This document shows, one piece after another, positions 1-5,554 of a stretch of DNA of 19,497 bases. The DNA comes from JBBDIM01 sp040880405 (GTDB lineage: Bacteria; Planctomycetota; Planctomycetia; Pirellulales; Pirellulaceae): assembly GCA_040880405.1 (NCBI GenBank), contig JBBDIM010000136.1, positions 1 to 19,497 of the forward strand, in the 5' to 3' direction. Within the stretch, counting starts at the first letter, position 1. The number at the start of each line of letters is the position of its first letter. Made by a program: the position numbers and the translations under genes. The notes beneath the pieces were generated by a model that had not been told where the DNA came from, made no database searches, and saw nothing but the letters and a program-made list of their open reading frames with translations.

Positions 1-185
1 GACTTGCGGCGACCGGTGCCGAGAATCTCGCCCGTTTTGGGGTCTTTCTTGGCACGGTGGGTGATTACCACGGTCCGTGGGGCGTCGGTGGTTTCAGCGG
101 TGGCGGTCGCTTCGACGTGCTCTTCGTTTAGCGTGTCGTCGTTTGGCGCGTCCGAGGATTCGACGTTTTCATCAACGGTCGACAT
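1..185 (-). CDS. rpsI: 30S ribosomal protein S9, N-terminal part (cut by window edge)
   Basis: Small-subunit ribosomal protein S9. Only the first 61 residues are in the window. The visible end reads GTGRRK, which is where the conserved S9 core begins (G-T-G-R-R-K-x-S/A). Everything before it is an extension of about 55 residues, and its first 35 or so are acidic and low in complexity (MSTVDENVESSDAPNDD...). The ATG at 185 is favoured because a GAGGA Shine-Dalgarno sequence lies about 6 nt before it. The gene sits 76 bp downstream of rplM on the same strand, the classic rplM-rpsI pair, so the two are very likely co-transcribed. The core and C-terminal tail, which reaches the ribosomal P site, lie outside the window. 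Confidence 0.9.
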   Translation of the reverse strand, partial: MSTVDENVESSDAPNDDTLNEEHVEATATAETTDAPRTVVITHRAKKDPKTGEILGTGRRK

Positions 186-261
186 CTGGCTTCCTCAATA
201 GTACGTTGGATAGGATGTACGGGGGTGGGCCGGAGTTGTTGCCGACCACTTGGATGGTTGA

Positions 262-723
262 TTAGCCGCGTTTCTTCTGGCGAACGCGTCCCAGGCCTTC
301 CAGCTTTTCCGGTTGCTGGGCCTGATGTTCGTGGTCCGGGCCGACGAAGATCTTCAGCTTGCTGAGCATTTTGGTGGCCAGCTTGTTTTTGGGCAGCATC
401 CGGCGAACCGACTCGCGGAGGATCTGTTCGGGCTGCTTGGCTAACCGCTCTTCGGCGGTCTCGCTCCGCTGGCCGACATAGCCGGTGTACCACCGATATT
501 CTTTCTTTTCCCACTTATTGCCAGTGAATTTCACCTTCTCGGCATTGGTGACCACCACGAAATCGCCGGTATCGACGTGTGGGGTGTACGTGGGGCGATG
601 TTTGCCCATTAAAATCGTGGCAATATCGCTGGCAAGCCGACCGACGATCTGATCTTCCGCATCGACGAGCCACCATTTCTGGTCGACTTGTCCCGGCTTA
701 GCCATGTAGCTGGTGGTAGACAT
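262..723 (-). CDS. rplM: 50S ribosomal protein L13
   Basis: Large-subunit ribosomal protein L13, 153 residues against a usual 140-150. Recognisable family blocks are WWLVDAEDQIVGRLAS near residues 17-32, the MGKHRPTYTPH segment near 39-49, GDFVVVTNAEKVKFTGNKW near 53-71, and the signature region RRMLPKNKLATKML followed by LKIFVGPDHEHQAQQPE near 107-140. It is an early-assembling 23S rRNA-binding protein. It is the first gene of the rplM-rpsI unit. The ATG at 723 is preceded by no strong Shine-Dalgarno sequence, and a second in-frame ATG (MAKPGQ) lies six codons in and could also be used. I could not pick a convincing promoter in the 220 bp upstream. Confidence 0.97.
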   Translation of the reverse strand: MSTTSYMAKPGQVDQKWWLVDAEDQIVGRLASDIATILMGKHRPTYTPHVDTGDFVVVTNAEKVKFTGNKWEKKEYRWYTGYVGQRSETAEERLAKQPEQILRESVRRMLPKNKLATKMLSKLKIFVGPDHEHQAQQPEKLEGLGRVRQKKRG

Positions 724-948
724 AACTTCGTTTGACTCAGCGATTGACTGATTTTGGGTAGTCCGCCTGAATAACCTAACTCTCGCCTTGGCAAGAGTTT
801 AATTACTACTGGCAGCTCCCCTTGGGAAACTAGAAACACGTATGTTACCGATTTCCCTAGCGGCCCACAAGGGTCGGACCGGCCAATTTCCTCGGAGAGC
901 GGAAAAGTATGCGGTCGCGGGTAGGTGCATGACAAGCCTGCGCCAACC

Positions 949-1024
949 GGGGATGAGTTCAATTACAAAGAGTCGGAGGTTAGGAATTTTCGGCCGCGGT
1001 CCCCGTAATTGACCTTATCCCCGT
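949..1024 (+). repeat. 76-bp palindromic repeat, copy A
   Basis: The copy starts GGGGATGAGTTCAATTAC and ends GTAATTGACCTTATCCCC followed by GT. The two 18-nt ends are reverse complements with two mismatches, so the unit can fold on itself. The left 28 nt (through AAAGAGTCGG) and right 22 nt are identical to copies B (1112-1187, inverted) and C (3160-3235), and all three are exactly 76 bp. The centre (about offsets 29-47) is the most diverged part in this copy. This is the shape of a REP or MITE-like intergenic element. No mobilising transposase is in the window. Confidence 0.9.
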
Positions 1025-1111
1025 ACGAGTTTGGCGTGTGAGCCAATCGCCGACTCTTGCTTGCGCGGTCGATTGGAGAAACTTTCCGGGCGTTGAGCGT
1101 GGGGCGTTTGA

Positions 1112-1187
1112 ACGGGGATAAGGTCAATTACGGGTGCCGCGGATTCGGGTTCTATGCCGCCGACTCTTTGTAATTGAACTCATCCCC
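1112..1187 (-). repeat. 76-bp palindromic repeat, copy B (inverted)
   Basis: This is the reverse-complement copy of the unit at 949-1024. Read on the minus strand it starts GGGGATGAGTTCAATTAC and ends TTGACCTTATCCCCGT. Together with copy A it forms a large inverted repeat with an 87-bp spacer. Its centre (CGGCATAGAAC...CCGCGG) is closer to copy C than to copy A. A TTG inside it opens the long upstream extension of the pntAA reading frame, which argues that the extension is not translated. Confidence 0.9.
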
Positions 1188-1398
1188 TGCAATGGACCAC
1201 TTTTTGGCACCACCCCGCCGACGCGGAAACCTTCACTTTGCCATCAATTCTCCTAACCCTGGACTGCGGGTGGGTTTCATGCTGGCACTGCTTGTGGCAC
1301 AATTCATCGAAATCAATCGGACGAAAGTTCATGGGAAGACATCTATTGAGGCACCCAGGCAGCACTGCCGCCGGGCCTTTCGGGAAGGAATTGCACCG

Positions 1399-2637
1399 AT
1401 GATCGTAGGAGTCACCCGCGAGAATTTCCCCGGCGAGCGACGGGTTTCTCTCGTCCCCGCCTCGGTGCCGCACCTGATCAAAGCGGGCATGGAGGTATTG
1501 GTCGAGACCGGCGCGGGCCAAGCGGCCGGGCTGTTGGATGCCGCTTACCAGGAAAAAGGGGCCAAGATCGCCGCCACCAGGGACGAACTGTTCGCCCAGG
1601 CCGATATCGTGTTCCAGGTCCGCTGCCTCGGGGCCAATCCCCAGCAAGGGCAGGAAGATCTTCCCCGGATGAAAAAGGGGCAGATCCTGATCGGCAGTTG
1701 CGATCCGCTGGGCGAACCAGCCGCGATCGCCACCTTGGCGGAGCGAGGGGTTTCCCTGTTTGCCTTGGAGATGATTCCCCGCATCACCCGGGCCCAGAGC
1801 ATGGATGTCCTCTCGTCGCAGGCCACCATCGCCGGCTACCGCGCGGTCCTGCTCGCGGCGATCGAGCTACCAAAAATGTTCCCCATGCTGATGACCGCCG
1901 CCGGGACGCTTTCGCCTGCTCGGGTGTTTGTGATCGGGGCGGGTGTGGCAGGTCTCCAAGCCATCGCCACCGCCAAGCGGCTCGGTGCGATCGTCTCCGC
2001 CTACGATGTTCGCCCCGAGGCGGCCGAGCAGATTGAGAGTCTCGGGGGCAAGACGGTCCGGCTCGATCTGGAGTCTGGCCAATCGCAAGATAAGGGGGGC
2101 TACGCCAAAGACCTGGGGGAAGAGTTTTACACGCGGCAACGGGAACAGATGGGGAAAGTTGCCGGTGAGAGCGACGTGGTAATCACCACCGCCGCCATCC
2201 CCGGCAGGCCTTCACCCCTCTTGATTTCTGAAGAGGGGATTTTGCGGATGGCCCCCGGCTCGGTCGCGGTCGACTTAGCGGCCCAGCGAGGTGGCAACAT
2301 CGAGCCGAGCAAACCGGACGAGCGCGTGGAGATCAACGGCATCACGATCCTCGGCCCGACGAATCTCGCGGCGGAGATTCCCAATCACGCCAGCCAGATG
2401 CTCTCTAACAACATCACCAAGTTCCTCTTGAACATGATCGACAAAGAGAAAAAATTCTCGATCAACACAAAGGACGAAATCGTCGCGGGCACCTTGGTGG
2501 CCAAAGATGGTGAGGTGGTCCATCCGCGGATTCGCGAGATGCTGAGCCTCACCCCCTTGGAACCGAGACCGGCGGCAGAGCCCGCTCCATCAACACCACC
2601 AAGCGAGGCAGAGGGGAAAACGGATGAATCCACCTAG
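1399..2637 (+). CDS. pntAA: NAD(P) transhydrogenase subunit alpha, part 1 (NAD(H)-binding domain I)
   Basis: Soluble domain I of the proton-translocating transhydrogenase, which passes hydride from NADH to NADP+ at the expense of the proton gradient. The product has 412 residues. It opens MIVGVTRENFPGERRVSLVP, the alanine dehydrogenase/PNT N-terminal signature. QSMDVLSSQATIAGYRAVLLAA near 134-155 is typical of the family. The nucleotide-binding Rossmann loop is VFVIGAGVAG at residues 176-185, followed by the acidic AYDVRPEA strand end. The tail (about 390-412) is a Pro/Glu linker. The frame stays open upstream to 1174, but I chose the ATG at 1399. It has an AAGGA sequence 9 nt upstream, and the extension comes from repeat B and matches nothing in the family. 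The gene end overlaps pntAB by 14 bp, so the two are translationally coupled. Confidence 0.96.
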   Translation: MIVGVTRENFPGERRVSLVPASVPHLIKAGMEVLVETGAGQAAGLLDAAYQEKGAKIAATRDELFAQADIVFQVRCLGANPQQGQEDLPRMKKGQILIGSCDPLGEPAAIATLAERGVSLFALEMIPRITRAQSMDVLSSQATIAGYRAVLLAAIELPKMFPMLMTAAGTLSPARVFVIGAGVAGLQAIATAKRLGAIVSAYDVRPEAAEQIESLGGKTVRLDLESGQSQDKGGYAKDLGEEFYTRQREQMGKVAGESDVVITTAAIPGRPSPLLISEEGILRMAPGSVAVDLAAQRGGNIEPSKPDERVEINGITILGPTNLAAEIPNHASQMLSNNITKFLLNMIDKEKKFSINTKDEIVAGTLVAKDGEVVHPRIREMLSLTPLEPRPAAEPAPSTPPSEAEGKTDEST

Positions 2638-3091
2638 AATCATGAATTGCCGCTGGGCACTGCTCCTGGTCCTCGGATTGACCTATCTGGCCATGCCCAG
2701 TTGGGCAACCGCCCAAGGAGATGCGGAGCCGCCGCCGGATAGCCCAGTGGTCGTGGTCGAAACGCGAACCGCGGAAGAGGCCTTGGCGGCCGCCGCACAA
2801 CAGCAAAAGTGGACCACGTTGGTCGCTAGTCTCACGATTTTTGTGTTAGCGGTCTTCATCGGGTTCGAACTGATTACCAAGGTCCCACCCACGTTGCACA
2901 CACCACTGATGTCCGGCTCGAACGCCATCTCGGGGATTTCCATTGTGGGGGCTTTGCTCGTCGCGGCGGGCACCGACAGCGGGATCTCCGCCTTTTTCGG
3001 CTTCATCGCGGTAACCCTAGCCGCAGTGAACGTGGTCGGTGGATACCTGGTAACCCACCGCATGTTGGAAATGTTCGGCAGCCGGCGGTGA
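2624..3091 (+). CDS. pntAB: NAD(P) transhydrogenase subunit alpha, part 2 (membrane domain)
   Basis: Membrane part of the alpha subunit, 155 residues, in the inner membrane. The family core is residues about 60-150: hydrophobic segments near 63-80, 97-116 and 120-145, with the conserved stretch ELITKVPPTLHTPLMSGSNA. In many bacteria this split subunit is about 100 residues. Here about 55 extra residues precede the core, and they look like a signal peptide (basic start, hydrophobic 11-26, possible cleavage after PSWATAQ) plus a Pro/Val-rich linker. The ATG at 2624 has a GAGGGGA ribosome site upstream, within pntAA. An ATG at 2642 (MNCRW) is an alternative. It should assemble with PntAA and PntB. 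Confidence 0.93.
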   Translation: MNPPRIMNCRWALLLVLGLTYLAMPSWATAQGDAEPPPDSPVVVVETRTAEEALAAAAQQQKWTTLVASLTIFVLAVFIGFELITKVPPTLHTPLMSGSNAISGISIVGALLVAAGTDSGISAFFGFIAVTLAAVNVVGGYLVTHRMLEMFGSRR

Positions 3092-3159
3092 GCGACCTCG
3101 GATCGTCTGTGGTGATTCGTTTTTTAGCCACAGAGGTCACAGAGGGCACAGAGGAGTAA

Positions 3160-3235
3160 GGGGATGAGTTCAATTACAAAGAGTCGGCGGGATAGAACGG
3201 CCAGCCGCGGTCCCCGTAATTGACCTTATCCCCGT
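3160..3235 (+). repeat. 76-bp palindromic repeat, copy C
   Basis: Third full copy of the 76-bp unit, in the same orientation as copy A, lying 68 bp after the pntAB stop. It has the identical left 28 nt and right 22 nt, with a centre closest to copy B. It sits directly after the left arm of the CCACAGAGG repeat, so different repeat families are packed together in the pntAB-pntB gap. Confidence 0.9.
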
Positions 3236-3269
3236 CCCCGTTTTCAATCCCTAACAGTTCAAAGAATCA

Positions 3270-3430
3270 AACCACGAATTACACGAATTACACGAATAGG
3301 AGAGGGCGTTTGGGGGGATGTCGGTTTCTGGAACGACCTGACTTATCACCCATGCAACCGTTAAAATTTGAATCCTTGTGAGCGGTAATTTTGCTGGTTG
3401 CTTTTCGTGTCATTCGTGTCATTCGTGGTT
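3270..3430. repeat. Inner inverted repeat of the CACGAATTA type
   Basis: The left arm at 3270-3296 is AACCACGAATTACACGAA plus a further unit. The right arm at 3404-3430 is its reverse complement over 27 nt with two differences (T/G at the unit junctions), separated by 107 bp. Each arm is about three tandem 9-nt units. A transcript crossing this gap could form a long stem before the pntB ribosome site. The inner repeat is nested inside the CCACAGAGG repeat pair. Confidence 0.85.
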
Positions 3431-3610
3431 AAAAAAACGTTGCAATGACGCCTACAAATTCAACTCCCGACCTCCTCAACTCTGTGATCTCCGTGTCCTC
3501 TGTGGCTAACAGCTTTTTGCCAAAGAGGTCCACAAACCACAGACGCATCAATAAATTCGCAAGCTGAGCATTAAAGGCCAACCGGGCCGCTGGAAGGTGA
3601 AGGAACGACC

Positions 3611-5017
3611 GTGAATGCACTGATTAGTCTTGGCTATGTCGTCTCGGCGGTGATGTTCATCGTGGGGCTGAAAATGCTGGCCCATCCCCGCAGCGCCGTG
3701 CGCGGAAACTTGATCAGCAGCGGCGGCATGCTGCTGGCGGTGATCCTCACCCTGATCCAGGTGCAAGTTGCGCCCGGGCTGTGGATCGGCATCTACATCC
3801 TTGGCGGATTGGTGATCGGCGGGGTTGCCGGTGGGGTGATGGCCACCAAGGTTCAGATGACCCAAATGCCGCAGCTCGTGGCCTTGTTCAACGGATTGGG
3901 TGGTGGTGCAAGTGTGTTTGTGGCAGCCGCCGAGCTGATTCGTTCGACGAACCCAGCGGTCGCCGACCCGACGGCCGACGTTCTGATTGCCGGTTCGCTT
4001 TCCGCGTTGATTGGGACGGTCACTTTCTGGGGTTCGTTGGTCGGGTTCGGAAAACTGCAAGAGCTGGATCTGTTCAACAAGCCATTGCCGATTCCGCAGC
4101 CGCAAATTGTCAACGCGATTCTAGCGGCCCTGCTGGTGGTGTTGACCATTGTGATGGTTGTTACTGGCCACTTGTGGCCGATGTTTCTGATCATCCCGAT
4201 CGCCACGGTGCTGGGAGTCACCTTGGTCATGCCGATCGGCGGAGCCGATATGCCGGTGGTGATCGCGCTGTTGAACTCCTATTCCGGGCTGGCCGCTGCC
4301 GCCGCTGGATTCGTAATCAACAACAATGTGCTGATTATCGCCGGTTCGTTGGTCGGGGCTTCTGGGATCATCCTCACCCAGATCATGTGCAAGGCGATGA
4401 ACCGCTCGCTTACCAACGTGCTATTCGGCACCATGCAGCCAGGGGGTGGCGGCCCGGCCGGCAGCGATGAGGAGATCTACGCCACGGTCCGTTCGACCTC
4501 GGCCGATGATGTCGCGATGATCCTCGATACGGCCCAGCGCGTGGTGGTAGTGCCCGGTTACGGTTTGGCGGTCGCCCAGGCCCAACACGCCGTCCGCGAC
4601 ATGGCCAACCTCCTGGCCGAAAAAGGGATCGAGGTGGAATACGCCATCCACCCGGTCGCCGGACGCATGCCAGGTCACATGAACGTCCTGTTGGCCGAAG
4701 CGGACGTCCCCTACGACAAGCTGAAGGAAATGGACGAGATCAACCCCACGATGGGCCAGGTCGACGTCGCGATCGTGATCGGAGCCAACGACGTGGTCAA
4801 CCCCTTGGCCAACACCGACCCCAACAGCCCCATCGCCGGGATGCCCATCATCAACGTGGACAAGGCGCGGACGGTGATCGTGATCAAAAGAAGCCTAAGC
4901 CCCGGTTTCGCCAAAATCCCGAACCCGCTGTTCGCCGCGGACAACACGCTGATGTACTTCGCCGATGGGAAGAAGGCCGTGCTGGATATTGTGACGGCGA
5001 TTAAGGAATTGGGTTAG
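3611..5017 (+). CDS. pntB: NAD(P) transhydrogenase subunit beta
   Basis: Beta subunit of the proton-translocating transhydrogenase: membrane domain II plus NADP(H)-binding domain III, 468 residues, the usual length. Residues 1-270 contain about eight or nine hydrophobic helices, including the helix running through GGVAGGVMATKVQMTQMPQLVALFNGLGGGAS. Domain III carries PGYG at 315-318, GRMPGHM at 351-357 and GANDVVNP at 391-398, the NADP-binding signatures, and then the INVDKARTVIVIKRSL block. The start is GTG at 3611, supported by AAGGTGAAGGA just upstream; the next in-frame starts are weaker. It belongs with pntAA-pntAB but is separated from them by 519 bp of repeats, so it may have its own promoter. 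Confidence 0.97.
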   Translation: MNALISLGYVVSAVMFIVGLKMLAHPRSAVRGNLISSGGMLLAVILTLIQVQVAPGLWIGIYILGGLVIGGVAGGVMATKVQMTQMPQLVALFNGLGGGASVFVAAAELIRSTNPAVADPTADVLIAGSLSALIGTVTFWGSLVGFGKLQELDLFNKPLPIPQPQIVNAILAALLVVLTIVMVVTGHLWPMFLIIPIATVLGVTLVMPIGGADMPVVIALLNSYSGLAAAAAGFVINNNVLIIAGSLVGASGIILTQIMCKAMNRSLTNVLFGTMQPGGGGPAGSDEEIYATVRSTSADDVAMILDTAQRVVVVPGYGLAVAQAQHAVRDMANLLAEKGIEVEYAIHPVAGRMPGHMNVLLAEADVPYDKLKEMDEINPTMGQVDVAIVIGANDVVNPLANTDPNSPIAGMPIINVDKARTVIVIKRSLSPGFAKIPNPLFAADNTLMYFADGKKAVLDIVTAIKELG

Positions 5018-5046
5018 GGTTGGAAGGATGAAGGGCCGACCTCTCA

Positions 5047-5124
5047 GGGGATGAGTCCCCTTAGTCCCCACCCCGGCAAACGACGCCCCTTAGGTGAAGT
5101 CGCCAACGAGGGACTTATCCCCGT
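5047..5124 (+). repeat. Diverged relative of the 76-bp repeat (copy D)
   Basis: A 78-bp unit that starts GGGGATGAGTCCCCTTAG and ends AGGGACTTATCCCCGT. Its outer ends match those of copies A-C (GGGGATGAGT on the left, CTTATCCCCGT on the right), while the interior is different. The ends are again near reverse complements (GGGGATgAGTCCC / GGGACTtATCCCC). It therefore seems to be a second subfamily that shares terminal sequences and overall length. It lies 30 bp after the pntB stop and might also act as a 3' end structure. Confidence 0.75.
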
Positions 5125-5263
5125 TCCGCGCGACTGGCCAATGCTGGTTCTATTTTCTTGCCGCGATTCGACGCGGCAAAGGGCAAAATCTCAATGATCA
5201 CCGGGCGTCCGGGGCCATCTCTCATGGACCGTGGGATGCCTCTTAGGGTTCCACTGCAGCTCC

Positions 5264-5328
5264 GGTTGCCGGTAGAAAACGCACTTGCCAAAGCATGCCC
5301 ACGTTGGAGGGCGTGGGCATGGCACCCG
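5264..5328 (+). repeat. 65-bp repeat with CATGCCCACG hairpin, copy 1
   Basis: It starts GGTTGCCGGTAGAAAA and ends with the stem CATGCCCACG (5294-5303), loop TTGGAGGG and stem CGTGGGCATG (5312-5321), followed by GCACCCG. The stem is a perfect 10 bp. The same unit recurs at 15185-15249 with identical ends and hairpin, and a hairpin-only copy lies inverted at 14985-15018. This looks like a dispersed REP-like element. Confidence 0.88.
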
Positions 5329-5554
5329 TGTGAGACGCCCATTTTACTCGCTCACCAGCGCCCGTATCTTCGCCCCGCATTCTGCGCAAAACATGCAGGT
5401 TCCAGGCCGGTTATGCCGACTGCAAGTGCTTAGGCAATGTGGTTAATGAATACCCGTTGAGTTGTCGATGCCTTCTGCAAGGACTTTCCCGTGCTTGGAT
5501 GGTGGGGGGAACGTCTGCGGCAAGGATTGCCGAGCCCGTTGGGTGTGACAAGTC

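Larger units (their letters stand above)
724..1398. other. Gene-free stretch between rplM and pntAA
   Basis: This 675-bp divergent spacer must hold the promoters of rplM (minus) and pntAA (plus), but I cannot assign -35/-10 boxes with confidence. Its main content is two inverted 76-bp repeat copies (949-1024 and 1112-1187) around an 87-bp unique centre. Open frames here begin inside the repeats: both minus and plus readings start with TTG-AAC-TCA-TCC (MNSSP), taken from the repeat end. I treat them as spurious. Confidence 0.7.
3128..3510. repeat. Outer inverted repeat of the CCACAGAGG type
   Basis: The left arm (about 3125-3154) is a run of CACAGAGG-like 8-9 nt units after TTTTAGCCACAGAGG. 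The right arm (about 3478-3513) is its imperfect reverse complement, ending CCTCTGTGGCTAA. The arms enclose about 320 bp that contains repeat copy C and the inner CACGAATTA repeat. The short tandem units and inverted layout mark it as an intergenic repeat rather than coding DNA. I recognise this CCACAGAGG...CACAGAG motif as one recurring in intergenic DNA of several phyla, from memory only. Confidence 0.75.
5018..5554. other. Gene-free stretch with two repeat types
   Basis: This 537-bp spacer between pntB and the phosphatase gene holds the diverged 78-bp GGGGATGAGT repeat (5047-5124) and a 65-bp repeat with a CATGCCCACG hairpin (5264-5328). I see no convincing coding sequence. A short ATG frame at 5158-5433 runs straight through the second repeat and is judged spurious. 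The promoter for the downstream gene should lie in 5330-5554, but I cannot name it. Confidence 0.65.

Noticed and set aside
609..962. Minus-strand frame starting MNSSPVGAG
   Set aside because: It starts in the end of repeat copy A, as the pntAA extension does in copy B, and its 3' part overlaps rplM in another frame.
1283..1300. Possible sigma-54 promoter (TGGCAC ... TGGCA)
   Set aside because: The GG and GC elements are one base too far apart for the -24/-12 consensus, so it was not called.
1174..1398. N-terminal extension of pntAA from TTG 1174
   Set aside because: It begins inside repeat copy B, has no family similarity, and ATG 1399 has a good ribosome site and the canonical PNT N-terminus.
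3125..3513. CRISPR or tandem-repeat array in the pnt gap
   Set aside because: The 8-9 nt units are contiguous or inverted without unique spacers, so this is intergenic repeat DNA.
5158..5433. Short coding frame downstream of pntB
   Set aside because: It runs through the 65-bp hairpin repeat and has no protein-like features or ribosome site.
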